Below, one piece after another: positions 36,342 to 45,079 of a stretch of DNA of 64,000 nucleotides. Numbering within the stretch: the stretch's first letter is position 1; each line of letters begins with the position of its first letter. The position numbers and the translations under genes are program-made. Origin of the DNA: Fusibacter ferrireducens (GTDB lineage: Bacteria > Bacillota > Clostridia > Peptostreptococcales > Acidaminobacteraceae); the NCBI RefSeq assembly GCF_015352425.1, contig NZ_JADKNH010000002.1, positions 357,169 to 421,168 of the forward strand, in the 5' to 3' direction. The notes under the pieces are model-generated. The model worked only from the letters and a program-made list of their open reading frames with translations. It did not search any database and had not been told where the DNA came from.

Positions 36342-37745
36342 TTACTTCAAAGCCATATTCAAGCGCTTCATTTTTTTATAGAGCACTGTTCGATTAATTT
36401 CAAGCAGTTCTGCCGCTTTTGTTTTGTTCCCATTGCATTTTATCAGTGCCATGGAGATCATTTGTTTTTCGGTATCCTCAATCAAATTATTTAGAGCAGT
36501 ATTCAGATCATCTGTGGGGTTCGAATCATCATTTAAACGCATTGTAGGATGCAGAATTTGTGCATCGGCACCTGATTTATCCCACGGCACTTTAGTCAAT
36601 TGATTCACATCTATGATGTCCTCTTGAATGAAGTTTGCCGCCTGTTCAATAAAATTTTCAAGTTGCCTAACATTCCCTGGCCAATGATAAGCCATAATTT
36701 TAGCCATGGACTCCGGTGTAAAACCTCTATGTGTCGTGCCAAGCTTTTGAGTAATCTTCACAAGAAGGCCTTCTGCATACCTCGGAATATCCGTCTTGAT
36801 ATCTCGAAGTGACGGCATATTGATTTCTAAAACTTTTAAACGGTAATAAAGATCCTCACGAAAAGTACCCGCTTGAATCATTGCTTTAAGATCTCTATTA
36901 GTTGCCGCAATAATTCTAACATCCAGTTCAATAAAAGTGTTGCTCCCCACCCTTTCTATTCTTCGGTCCTGTATGGCTTGAAGCATTTTAGCTTGCATAT
37001 AGAGCGGCATATCTCCAATTTCATCTAGAAAGAGCGTCCCACCATTTGCCGCTTCAAACTTGCCCGGTTTGCCTTCTCTATTGGCTCCGGTAAAAGCACC
37101 TGGGGCATAACCAAAGAGCTCCGATTCCAAAAGATTTTCAGGAATTGCGGCACAGTTGACCTTTACAAAAGGCGCATGACTTCTTGAAGAACGATTGTGA
37201 ATGGCTTCCACCATGATGGTTTTACCTGTGCCGCTTTCTCCAGTGACCAATAAATTTGAAATAGACCGAGATGCTTTTCTCGCCATTTTTTTAACGAGTA
37301 GCATGGGTTCTGTCTCACCTATAATATCCATACAAGTGTGAAGCTTACCATCTGTTAGACTCAGTTTTCTTGGCAGTATGCGTTCTGCAAACTGATTTGC
37401 CGCTTCCATAGTTGGAAAAGCAGTTCTCAAAATAGAGCCCATCCATTTTGCTTCAACATAAAAGGGCGTTTTATGAACAACGATCTGGTGACACCCTATG
37501 GTTAACGTTTTGCCCCATTGTGCTTTGGCACTTTTGAAATGCAATTCAAAAGTGCACTGAGGCATGAGTGTTTCTATGGAACTTCCTTCTATTTCGGGAG
37601 CAGGCTTTTCCAAAATGCGTTCAAAATATGAATTGCAAAACAGAATCTCACCTGTAATGCTCACCACCATAATGCCCTCATGACTATTTTCAACCATGTT
37701 TGATATCAAGTTTAGCACTATATTTTCTCTACTGATTTCACACAT
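36342..37745 (-). CDS. PAS-domain sigma-54-dependent activator, probable regulator of the CoA-transferase operon
   Basis: A 467-residue enhancer-binding protein. A PAS domain (about 10-70) and a linker lead to an AAA+ domain with Walker A GESGTGKT at 169-176, GAFTGA at 216-221 and Walker B GGTLFLDEIGD. A C-terminal Fis-type HTH follows (CNGKTKAAELLEINRTVLYKKMKRL is the usual layout). It has no receiver domain, so it likely responds to a metabolite. It lies upstream of the CoA-transferase operon in the same direction; a terminator between them means that operon depends on its own -24/-12 promoter, which fits direct control by this protein. Confidence 0.92.
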   Translation of the reverse strand: MCEISRENIVLNLISNMVENSHEGIMVVSITGEILFCNSYFERILEKPAPEIEGSSIETLMPQCTFELHFKSAKAQWGKTLTIGCHQIVVHKTPFYVEAKWMGSILRTAFPTMEAANQFAERILPRKLSLTDGKLHTCMDIIGETEPMLLVKKMARKASRSISNLLVTGESGTGKTIMVEAIHNRSSRSHAPFVKVNCAAIPENLLESELFGYAPGAFTGANREGKPGKFEAANGGTLFLDEIGDMPLYMQAKMLQAIQDRRIERVGSNTFIELDVRIIAATNRDLKAMIQAGTFREDLYYRLKVLEINMPSLRDIKTDIPRYAEGLLVKITQKLGTTHRGFTPESMAKIMAYHWPGNVRQLENFIEQAANFIQEDIIDVNQLTKVPWDKSGADAQILHPTMRLNDDSNPTDDLNTALNNLIEDTEKQMISMALIKCNGNKTKAAELLEINRTVLYKKMKRLNMALK

Positions 37746-37996
37746 TAGCTCTCTCCAAATATATAGATTCCATCCATTAAAGGTTTGTGGTTACTTTTAA
37801 TTTACTGTTTTTAGAATAATCTGTAAAGTCTTATTACATCACCAGCAAAAAAATCTTTACGCAAAACTCCGAATTCTGCGCCTGAAAATTTATAAGCGGA
37901 TGAAATCAGTGATGTGACAATACTCGGATTTAAAAATTTATGTCTTCCGAAAATATGAGATATATCATTTTTTTTTTATTTAATTTGCGTTAAACT

Positions 37997-38671
37997 TTGA
38001 TCAGAATAAACTTTAAGAAAGAAGGTGGTTTTATCCATTACATTGCCAGACTATTCAAATCATATCTATTTTATACCACATCTGCTTTTGGGATCAGTCT
38101 AACCATAAAAGCCAACGTTGGAGTGAGTAGCTTTAACTCCATGAACATTGCCATAGCCAATGCCGCTGACATTAAGGTGGGCACCATTACGACTTTTATC
38201 AATATGGCCTTTTTATTGGGTTTCATGATCTTGACGCATTTTACACTGAGGAAAAAATATATGATCCAAACGCTCTCGGTCATTTTATTTGGCATGCTCA
38301 TTAATTGCTTCACCTATACGGTTCTGAAAGACTTAATAGTGGAAAATTATGTATTGCGGCTCTTGCTCATTAGTCTTGGGACAACCATTGGCGGGTTATC
38401 CGTGGGCATGATTATCAGTTATGATGCCATTACTTTCCCAATTGAAAGTTTTTGCCTTGCCATTGCTGAGCGAACCAAGTTTACCTTTGTCAAATTGAGA
38501 TATTTTATCGATATTTTTTCAGTTACCATTTCACTGATTGTATCCTTTTCTTTTGCACTCCCGCTTTATGTTCGAGAAGGTACAGTCATCAGTCTCCTCA
38601 TCTTATCTGCTGCCATGAACTTTTCGAAAGAGCTGTACAGTCGATATACACTTGGAAAGGTGACAACCTAA
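37997..38671 (+). CDS. YczE/YitT-like integral membrane protein
   Basis: A membrane protein of about 212-224 residues with five to six hydrophobic helices, of the YczE/YyaS/YitT-like group (FGISLTIKANVGVSSFNSMNIAIANAADIKVGT is the signature opening, repeated in weaker form later). The function is not established for the family. The start is unclear: TTG at 37997 has no ribosome binding site, while GAAGGTGG at 38021-38028 sits just before ATC at 38033 and 14 nt before ATT at 38042, so a non-AUG start is possible. It stands alone between a minus-strand activator and a terminator. Confidence 0.75.
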   Translation: MIRINFKKEGGFIHYIARLFKSYLFYTTSAFGISLTIKANVGVSSFNSMNIAIANAADIKVGTITTFINMAFLLGFMILTHFTLRKKYMIQTLSVILFGMLINCFTYTVLKDLIVENYVLRLLLISLGTTIGGLSVGMIISYDAITFPIESFCLAIAERTKFTFVKLRYFIDIFSVTISLIVSFSFALPLYVREGTVISLLILSAAMNFSKELYSRYTLGKVTT

Positions 38672-38760
38672 ACTGTGATGACAGGCCTGACCCGTTCTCA
38701 TCCTACTGATTATAGATGACCTCACATGCCGTCCCTAATCTCGAAAAATACGAATGATTT

Positions 38761-38807
38761 AAAATACCATTCAATTATCTTTTGCTCTGATAACTGAATG
38801 GTATTTT
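38761..38807. terminator. Bidirectional terminator after the YczE-like gene
   Basis: Arms AAAATACCATTCA and TGAATGGTATTTT with inner TTATC/GATAA pairing, between convergent genes ending at 38671 and 38853. A partial copy of GGTATTTTATG follows at about 38820. Confidence 0.82.
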
Positions 38808-38852
38808 ATGTTTCTAAACGGTATTTTATGCTTTTAAACTAAAAAGACAGTC

Positions 38853-39599
38853 TTATTCTAAACTGAGTTGCATCTCTATTGCTTTTACAGGACATCTATC
38901 AGCGACGTTATTAAGGCTTTGAACGAAGTCGTTGTCAGTCAACTTAGTGTCAATTTCGTCAAGCAACGACGTGATCAACACCTTTCCATTATATTCAAAG
39001 AGTTCTGGCATTGCTTTTACGCAGAGCATACATTTGACACAAGTTCGCTCGTTAATTTGAATCTTTTTAGATACGACGCGCTCATTTTCTTGGCTTTTTA
39101 TATGCTCAAGAACCTCTTGTTTGGATACAAATCGCTTTGCAAGTCTCCCCATGACTACAATTGCAATTACCGTACAAGCCCATCTTATACTCATGAATTT
39201 AAACCCTAAAAATTTAGCCTCATTGGCCAACATTGGCACTTTAACAACAGCCCAAGCACTGATTATAATCACAATATTTTCTATACTGGTACCCTTTTTT
39301 ATGAGCGACAGGCTTATGGGGAAAGCGGCATAGATCGGACCAGCTGAGATACTCCCGAGTATTATACTCATCACATTTCCTTTTAAGCCCGATGATTCTC
39401 CAAGATGTTGCTCTATAAAGGGCTTAGGCACCCAAACCTCTATGAGCGCTGTCAAAACAAGAATCACTGGCATAATCTCAAGCATTTCCTTGATATAGTA
39501 CCATGTGTTAAACAGGGATTCTTGTCCTTTTGCAGGAAATAATACAAATAGGCTCACATATAAAATAGCAACGCCTATTAACACTCTAAATTTTTTCAT
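38853..39599 (-). CDS. ArsP-like half permease fused to a C-terminal ferredoxin domain
   Basis: A 248-residue protein. Residues about 1-165 form a half-size permease of the ArsP_1/UPF0718 group with four to five helices (LGSISAGPIYAAFPISLSLIKKG, AWAVVKVPMLANEAKFLG). The last about 70 residues are a single-cluster ferredoxin domain: CVKCMLC and, about 45 residues later, CPVKAIEM supply four cysteines. Its start overlaps the stop of the preceding gene, which encodes the other half permease. The two halves share the pattern GS-x5-P-x-A/VAFP, so together they form one pseudo-symmetric transporter with a cytoplasmic iron-sulfur module. The cargo is unknown; related proteins move organoarsenicals or other metal(loid)s. 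Confidence 0.82.
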   Translation of the reverse strand: MKKFRVLIGVAILYVSLFVLFPAKGQESLFNTWYYIKEMLEIMPVILVLTALIEVWVPKPFIEQHLGESSGLKGNVMSIILGSISAGPIYAAFPISLSLIKKGTSIENIVIIISAWAVVKVPMLANEAKFLGFKFMSIRWACTVIAIVVMGRLAKRFVSKQEVLEHIKSQENERVVSKKIQINERTCVKCMLCVKAMPELFEYNGKVLITSLLDEIDTKLTDNDFVQSLNNVADRCPVKAIEMQLSLE

Positions 39600-40072
39600 C
39601 TTAAAATCACCCCCATTGAAAATGCAATAATAATGGCAAATACAAAACTCAAACCGTTTCGTACTAATGTAAATTTGAGTCCAAAAGCTTCTTTTTCAAT
39701 GGGAAAAGTTGCAATTCCCACCATTGTTAAAGTGGTTAAAAAAGCAATCGCCGGAAGCACACTTGCACCGAGTTTGAGAAAAGAGGCCACCAGTGGAAAG
39801 GCCACAAATGCGGGAATAATGGTTACACTGCCAAGCAATGCACCAGCAACGGTGGAGAACAACTGATTTGAAGAACCCAGTACGCCTTTAATCAACTCGG
39901 GTGGCAACATACTGAGCATGAAACCGATTAGAAATAAAATACCCACAATTTGAATGAGCATATTTTTAATCATTTTAGATGCCATGCCAAGTGCACTCTT
40001 TGTCTCTAAAGGCTTTTTATAAAGCGAAAAAAGTAATGCGATTAAACTTACACTCCATAATCCTACTGTCAT
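39596..40072 (-). CDS. ArsP-like half permease (N-terminal half)
   Basis: A 158-residue membrane protein with four to five helices and the repeat motif GSVTIIPAFVAFPLVASFLKLG, characteristic of the ArsP_1/UPF0718 permeases, followed by LTTLTMVGIATFPIEKEAFG. Full-size members have two such repeats of roughly this length in one chain. Here the second repeat is the next gene, overlapping by four bases. It is transcribed away from a Crp/Fnr regulator, with a palindrome in the shared 105-bp interval. Confidence 0.8.
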   Translation of the reverse strand: MTVGLWSVSLIALLFSLYKKPLETKSALGMASKMIKNMLIQIVGILFLIGFMLSMLPPELIKGVLGSSNQLFSTVAGALLGSVTIIPAFVAFPLVASFLKLGASVLPAIAFLTTLTMVGIATFPIEKEAFGLKFTLVRNGLSFVFAIIIAFSMGVILR

Positions 40073-40133
40073 ATCGACACCTCACTTTAATATTGATTAC
40101 TTATTAAAACAATCATATACTATACTTAAAAAG

Positions 40134-40159
40134 AAAAGTGTTACCTATGATACACTTTT
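40134..40159. promoter_or_regulatory. Candidate Crp/Fnr-family operator
   Basis: Perfect inverted repeat AAAAGTGT - 10 nt - ACACTTTT between the divergent half-permease and Crp/Fnr genes, close to TATACT boxes near 40116-40125. The AGTGT/ACACT half sites resemble variants of the Crp/Fnr dyad, but spacing is wider than the usual TGTGA-N6-TCACA. Confidence 0.5.
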
Positions 40160-40177
40160 GAGCAAGGGGGAATTTAT

Positions 40178-40834
40178 ATGAAAAAAGCTTATCTTGATGT
40201 CCTTAAATCGTCTGATCTCTTCGGTGACTTTAGCACCGCTCAACTTGAAAGCATTATGAAAAAGGATCACGTTTCCATCAAAAGTTTCAACCCCCAAAAT
40301 ATAATTCACCTAGAACTTGAAACCTGTACGCACCTAGATTTTATACTTGAAGGAAAAGTCATTATTCAGCAGATCGACATCAATGGCAACTTACTTACAA
40401 TGACTGAATTCTCTGCTGGAGATAACATTGGGGGCAACGTCTTATTCTCACAGGCCAATTTTTACCCGATGACGATCATAGCCTTAACCGATGTCGTCAT
40501 TATGCAGTTTTCTAAAGCCCTAGTGCTTAAGTTCTGTCAAACCAATCAAAATTTTTTAGAAAATTTTCTCATGAGCCTATCCGATAAATCTTTTATTTTG
40601 ACTCAAAAAATTAAGGTACTCTCAACGAAAAGCATCAGAGAAATGTGTCTTGATTTTATTGAAAGTGAATATAAAAGACAAAACCAAAATCCAATTATTT
40701 TACCCCTTAGTAAAAAAGCACTTTCAGAAAAGCTCGGTATCCAACGCACCTCTTTATCAAGAGTTCTGACACAATTACAGAGTGAAGGCTATATAGAATA
40801 CAGTGGACGGTCTATTAGGATTTTAAAAAAATGA
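40178..40834 (+). CDS. Crp/Fnr-family transcriptional regulator
   Basis: A 218-residue regulator with an N-terminal cyclic-nucleotide-binding-like beta barrel (about 15-125) and a C-terminal winged helix (about 145-215; KKALSEKLGIQRTSLSRVLTQLQSEGYIEYSGRSIRIL). The N-terminal cysteine pattern of oxygen-sensing FNR is absent; Cys occurs only singly (ETCTHLDF, LKFCQTN, REMCLDF), so oxygen sensing by a 4Fe-4S cluster is doubtful. It is divergent from the ferredoxin-tailed permease genes, which it likely controls. The ribosome binding site AAGGGGGAA is strong. Confidence 0.9.
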   Translation: MKKAYLDVLKSSDLFGDFSTAQLESIMKKDHVSIKSFNPQNIIHLELETCTHLDFILEGKVIIQQIDINGNLLTMTEFSAGDNIGGNVLFSQANFYPMTIIALTDVVIMQFSKALVLKFCQTNQNFLENFLMSLSDKSFILTQKIKVLSTKSIREMCLDFIESEYKRQNQNPIILPLSKKALSEKLGIQRTSLSRVLTQLQSEGYIEYSGRSIRILKK

Positions 40835-40850
40835 TGTTGTATATGTAAAA

Positions 40851-40898
40851 AAAGCCATTTAAAAAAGGCAATTTCTTTAACCTTTAGTAAATGGCTTT
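40851..40898. terminator. Shared terminator between the crp-like gene and the convergent 4Fe-4S gene
   Basis: Arms AAAGCCATTT and AAATGGCTTT around a 28-nt loop, with an A7 run on the left giving a T tail for minus-strand transcripts. The right arm lies inside the end of the minus-strand gene. Confidence 0.7.
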
Positions 40899-41707
40899 GG
40901 TATTTTAGCTTCACAGGGTATCCCAACTTGGCATTTGCCACAACCATATCGGGGTTTATATTTTTCTTCTATCTGATCCACGTAATCAGAACATAAAATA
41001 TGGTCTTTTCCTGTTTGAATATCAATTGCATCCACAGGACACTTTTTAATACAAGCACCGCACAGAGTGCAATATTCATAAATATCCTTATAAGCTCTTT
41101 GAGTTTTCTCTAAATTTAAATTGGTAACGATACTGCCAAATCTGCCTGCCATCCCCTTTTCTGTAATGAGTCCTTTAGAAAGGCCAAAAGTTCCAAGCCC
41201 ACAAACAAATGCCGCATGTCTTTCCGACCAATTGCTTGAAAAAGGCGTTATAGAGGCTTCAAAATTCTTAAAAATCTTAAATTGCTCGTCCAAAGAGGGG
41301 ATTCTACTGATATACCCTTCGGATTCAATTTTATGATTTAAATATTCACACAACTTACGAACGGCAAGTTGCCCTTCGATGCGTCCGTGCAACCAAGCCT
41401 CTGACGGGAACAATTTATCCACTCTATTACTTTCTCTTACGGCTTTCGTAAAGGGTAAGAAAAATGATATAACCGTTTTTGCCTCAGGCAACCACTCCTT
41501 AGGGGACATAAAGGATTCACCGATCACCGAGGGCCCTTTAAATGATGAAAAGTAGGCATCTTCTGCATCACCAAATGCAAAAATAGGTTCTTCAAAGATT
41601 TTTAATCCCACTACTTTTTCAGAAATCGCAATCTCACTTGTAATGTAATTGGCTTCTGTCTGCTCCATAAATTGCCGAGCTTCTCTGATCAAGGCCTCTT
41701 TATTCAT
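40877..41707 (-). CDS. Double-cluster 4Fe-4S protein, QueG/epoxyqueuosine-reductase-like without B12 assignment
   Basis: A 276-residue cytoplasmic iron-sulfur protein. The C-terminal part has CTLCGACIKKCPVDAI and, after CSDY, CGKCQVGIPC, enough for two 4Fe-4S clusters. This resembles the 4Fe-4S double-cluster domain of QueG-like proteins. The N-terminal region (VISFFLPFTKAVRESNR, CGLGTFGLSKGLIT) also matches that group, but the protein is shorter than true QueG (about 310-380) and lacks its HEAT-like end. Many such proteins are of unknown function in anaerobes. It lies downstream of an EutP-like gene on the same strand. Confidence 0.78.
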   Translation of the reverse strand: MNKEALIREARQFMEQTEANYITSEIAISEKVVGLKIFEEPIFAFGDAEDAYFSSFKGPSVIGESFMSPKEWLPEAKTVISFFLPFTKAVRESNRVDKLFPSEAWLHGRIEGQLAVRKLCEYLNHKIESEGYISRIPSLDEQFKIFKNFEASITPFSSNWSERHAAFVCGLGTFGLSKGLITEKGMAGRFGSIVTNLNLEKTQRAYKDIYEYCTLCGACIKKCPVDAIDIQTGKDHILCSDYVDQIEEKYKPRYGCGKCQVGIPCEAKIPKPFTKG

Positions 41708-41743
41708 ATTTTATTCTCCACCTATTCATCCAATCTCCTGCTT

Positions 41744-42091
41744 TTAAAATTGGTCTTCATCCCATGCCAATACATCTTCCGGCTCTCTTAAGTGCTCAAA
41801 AATCTGCCATAAACCTTCACCAGTGTAAGCACTCACTTTATAGATTATATCACAACCAGAAAGTTTAAGCCATTCTTCATCCATTTCGGGATTGGAATCT
41901 GGTAGATCTACCTGTGTTACGATACCGACGACTTCTCGATTGACACGAGGCGTCAAATTGGGCGGATATAGTGAGTACACATCCGTAGCACTGATTAAAA
42001 GGCCCGCCACATCCGCTTCATAGGTGTAGAGCGCAAGTGCTTGTGCCAATGTCACCTGTCTTCCTAGTACCGTTTCTTGTATAATTCTCAT
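41744..42091 (-). CDS. EutP/PduV-like protein lacking P-loop and switch region
   Basis: A 115-residue protein. Residues about 21-100 align by eye with EutP/PduV, small GTPase-like microcompartment proteins (ADVAGLLISATDVYSLYPPNL, VVGIVTQVDLP and a C-terminal SAYTGEGLWQIFEHL). The family is usually about 140-150 residues and starts with a P-loop of type GxxGxGKTTLxQAL. Here only LGRQVTLAQAL remains and runs straight into the core, so about 30-40 residues including DTPGEY are missing. The frame is also open back to the stop codon of the upstream transporter. No clear ribosome binding site precedes ATG. No shell proteins are nearby. It may be degenerate or repurposed. Confidence 0.6.
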   Translation of the reverse strand: MRIIQETVLGRQVTLAQALALYTYEADVAGLLISATDVYSLYPPNLTPRVNREVVGIVTQVDLPDSNPEMDEEWLKLSGCDIIYKVSAYTGEGLWQIFEHLREPEDVLAWDEDQF

Positions 42092-42109
42092 CCATTTTTC
42101 TGCATCAAT

Positions 42110-43528
42110 TTAGAAAGGTCCCCATTTTATACTCTGTGCAATCGTCACTAATATACCGCCAAGAAGATACTGCAGTACAACTAATGGTATCATCCATTTA
42201 GCCCACTTGTTCCATGGAATTTTAGCTAAAGCGAGACCAGCCATAAAATAACCCGATGTCGGAGTGAAAATATTGGAAATACCATCCCCTAATTGATAGG
42301 CCAATACAGCGGTTTGACGCGTTACACCTACCAAATCTGACAACGGCGCCATAATCGGCATTGTCACTGCTGCCTGACCACTTCCAGAAGGCACCACAAA
42401 GTTTAAGAAACATTGAAATATATACATGCCCACAGCTGCTAAAGTAGCAGGTAACTGAGAGACGCCAGTGGACGTCGCATAGAGAATCGTATCTAAGATA
42501 TGGCCTTGTGTTAAAATGACTAAAATTGCTCTGGCAAATCCCACAACCATTGCACCCCCAGCAAGACTCGCCATACCTTCAATAAATTTCTCTGAGAATC
42601 CGTTTAGACCCATGTTCGCCACAAAAGAAACGACAATGGCCATGCCAAGAAAAAGAGCAGAAATTTCTTGAATATACCAACCGTACTGCATAACGCCAAA
42701 GACGAGCAAACCAATGGTGGCCAAAACAATCATAAGAATAAACTTATCTTTTAGAGTGAAGGCCTTGAGGACACTTAAATCGAGAACGTCTTCACGCGTT
42801 TGATCAAACTCATGCATGATACTGATCTTGGGATTTTTCTTCACGCGTCCTGCATACCAATAGACATAGGAGATGGCCAAAGTGGTCATACAGATGTAGA
42901 CAATAATGCGAAAGCCAATGCCCGAAAATAAAGGCAATTCTGCAATGCCTTGTGCAACACCTACTGTAAAAGGATTTAAAAATGCGCCTGCAAAGCCTGC
43001 CCCTGCACCCACTAGTACCATTGCAATCCCTGTTATTGAATCAAATCCTAAAGCAATTGCCAAGGTGACCATAATCGGAATAAATGGCAGGGTTTCTTCT
43101 GCCATTCCAAATACAGCACCACCAAGAGAAAAGGCAACCATGACGATGGGGATAATGGCTCTTTCCTTGCCCGACATGGTTTTGGTTATTTTACCTAAAC
43201 CGGCTTCAATGGCGCCTGTCGATTGAACAACAGAAAATGCGCCTCCCACAATGAAGATAAAAAAGATAATTTGAGCCGTCTCCACCATCCCTTGTGGAAC
43301 AGATTTGAGATAATCAAAGAGGCCAAGTGATGTGGATTCAATATATTGAAACGAATTGGGATCTACCACTGTTCGCCCACTGGCATTTTCAATCATATCG
43401 TATTGGCCTGCTGGAATAATATAAGTTAAAAGGGTACAAATAGCCATAAAAATTAATAAAATAGCATACACATGTGGCACTTTAAACTTTTTCTTTTTTT
43501 CATTTCCTTGATTTGAATTAATACTCAT
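42110..43528 (-). CDS. YfcC-family membrane transporter (C4-dicarboxylate/basic amino acid carrier type)
   Basis: Integral membrane protein of 472 residues with about 12 helices, of the YfcC/DcuC-like ion transporter superfamily. Typical elements are VPHVYAILLIFMAICTLLTYIIPAGQYD at the start, GMAEETLPFIPIMVTLAIALGFD in the first half, and the C-terminal NFVVPSGSGQAAVTMPIMAPLSDLVGVTRQTAVLAYQLGDGISNIFTPTSG. Members often sit beside peptidases or arginine-pathway genes. Here an M20 deacylase gene lies 83 bp upstream in the same direction, suggesting uptake of an N-acyl amino acid or dipeptide (inference). The start is 43528, with a GGGGGGAAATA site. Confidence 0.88.
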   Translation of the reverse strand: MSINSNQGNEKKKKFKVPHVYAILLIFMAICTLLTYIIPAGQYDMIENASGRTVVDPNSFQYIESTSLGLFDYLKSVPQGMVETAQIIFFIFIVGGAFSVVQSTGAIEAGLGKITKTMSGKERAIIPIVMVAFSLGGAVFGMAEETLPFIPIMVTLAIALGFDSITGIAMVLVGAGAGFAGAFLNPFTVGVAQGIAELPLFSGIGFRIIVYICMTTLAISYVYWYAGRVKKNPKISIMHEFDQTREDVLDLSVLKAFTLKDKFILMIVLATIGLLVFGVMQYGWYIQEISALFLGMAIVVSFVANMGLNGFSEKFIEGMASLAGGAMVVGFARAILVILTQGHILDTILYATSTGVSQLPATLAAVGMYIFQCFLNFVVPSGSGQAAVTMPIMAPLSDLVGVTRQTAVLAYQLGDGISNIFTPTSGYFMAGLALAKIPWNKWAKWMIPLVVLQYLLGGILVTIAQSIKWGPF

Positions 43529-43611
43529 TATTTCCCCCCTACTTAAATTTTTATAATAAAGATGACATCTCACTGATCTCCATCTCTATTTACAACCCAT
43601 TGACCTGAGTG

Positions 43612-44817
43612 TTATCTGCAAAATTCAATTGCCGTCATTGCATAAATTAAAACTGCAGGTCTGATCTGTGATATTTCCAGAAACTCATTTGCAGAATGAG
43701 CGCTTTCCAAATCCCCTGGCGCAAAGACAATTGTTGGTATTTTGGCGTAACGACTCAATAGCCCCCCATCACTCCAAGCTTGAAAATACGTCTGCTTAGG
43801 TTTATTTTGAGTGATTTGCTCTGTCGCTTTCGTGACGATATCAACAATGGGATGATCCTTTTCAATCTCCATAGCCTCATGGACATAACCCTTTTTCATG
43901 AGACTCACATCTAATACTTTCAGCGTACATCGAAAATTTTTATCTTCATCGTGTAATGCATCCAGAATATCTTGATATTCTTGTACAACTTGGTCATAAC
44001 TTTCACTGGGAACCCATCTACGATCAACCTGCAGGCAACACGCTCCTGCCACCGTGCTCGGTTGTGTACCGCCTTGTATTAAGCCATAATTCATAGAAGA
44101 CGTGCCGATAATAGGATGTGTTTTACTCTCGATCTTTGGCATCAGTTCCGAATCTACGCGTTGAATAAATTTCACGGCCTGACCGATGGCATTAATCCCT
44201 TCTTTTTGTTTGCCACCATGAACGGTTTTGCCTTGGAAGTCAAATTGAAACCATTCAAGGCCTCTATGAGCTATGCAAATATTTAATTCCGTAGGTTCCC
44301 CCACAATAGCCGCGTCTGCTAGTATACCCGATTCTATGAGGTGAATCGTCCCTTCGCTTTTATTTTCCTCGTCAATGACACCTGCAAAGATCACATCTCC
44401 CTGTAAAGCAATATTTGCCCGCTTTAATGCGACCATACTTGCAATCATACAAGCCAGAGGCCCCTTCATATCCACCACACCTCGCCCTTTTAGCTTGCCA
44501 TCCTCTTCAATTACTTCAAAGGGATCACCGAGCATATCATAAGGGGGGACTGTATCTAAATGACCAGTTAACATCAAGCGCTTACCATTGCCTTTGCCCT
44601 TTAATCTCGCAATCACATTGCATCTACCATCTATTACGGGGATGATTTCAGCTGGGATACCTGCCGCCACAAAGAAGTCGTGAATCCATAGCGCCACAGA
44701 AGTCTCTTGATTTTCAACACCTGGATAGCTAGGTCTTTTGACCAATTCTTTTATGATATGGATGATCTCAGCCTCCGATATGACAGATTTTAATTGATCG
44801 ATTATTTCAGTAGCCAT
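43612..44817 (-). CDS. M20-family deacylase/peptidase (ArgE/DapE type)
   Basis: A 401-residue zinc-dependent amidohydrolase of family M20. Metal ligands and catalytic residues: LTGHLDTVPPYD (His and Asp), GVVDMKGPLACM (bridging Asp), VIDEENKSEGT (catalytic Glu), GEPTELNICIAHRG, and SDGGLLS near the end with the final His in LESAHSANEF. The lid domain is about 185-300. Substrates of relatives include N-acetylornithine, N-succinyl-diaminopimelate and N-acyl amino acids. The start is 44817, with AAAGGAG upstream. It is divergent from a PucR regulator and followed by a YfcC transporter. Confidence 0.9.
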   Translation of the reverse strand: MATEIIDQLKSVISEAEIIHIIKELVKRPSYPGVENQETSVALWIHDFFVAAGIPAEIIPVIDGRCNVIARLKGKGNGKRLMLTGHLDTVPPYDMLGDPFEVIEEDGKLKGRGVVDMKGPLACMIASMVALKRANIALQGDVIFAGVIDEENKSEGTIHLIESGILADAAIVGEPTELNICIAHRGLEWFQFDFQGKTVHGGKQKEGINAIGQAVKFIQRVDSELMPKIESKTHPIIGTSSMNYGLIQGGTQPSTVAGACCLQVDRRWVPSESYDQVVQEYQDILDALHDEDKNFRCTLKVLDVSLMKKGYVHEAMEIEKDHPIVDIVTKATEQITQNKPKQTYFQAWSDGGLLSRYAKIPTIVFAPGDLESAHSANEFLEISQIRPAVLIYAMTAIEFCR

Positions 44818-45079
44818 TTTTTCTCCTTTCATCGTTGATTGTATGCCAAAGGTTAAAGATTAAAGATTGGACAAACCTCTATCTTCATGAATACCTTGTG
44901 TTCAGATCGTTTAAATGCTCTCAGAATAATCATATAGGAGTTTCTATTTTTTTTCATCTTGCGAATTGTCGGAATTATTTGAATATTGTTGTACAATATG
45001 TATAATAGAATTGGATTCTCTCATAATTTATCCAATAAGCAGACTCATACAGCCTTTAGAGAAGGGAGCACTGGACTAA

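Noticed and set aside
44818-44860. TGGCATACAATC on the minus strand as a sigma-54 promoter for the M20 gene
   Set aside because: The -24 element is present but no TTGC occurs at the correct distance.
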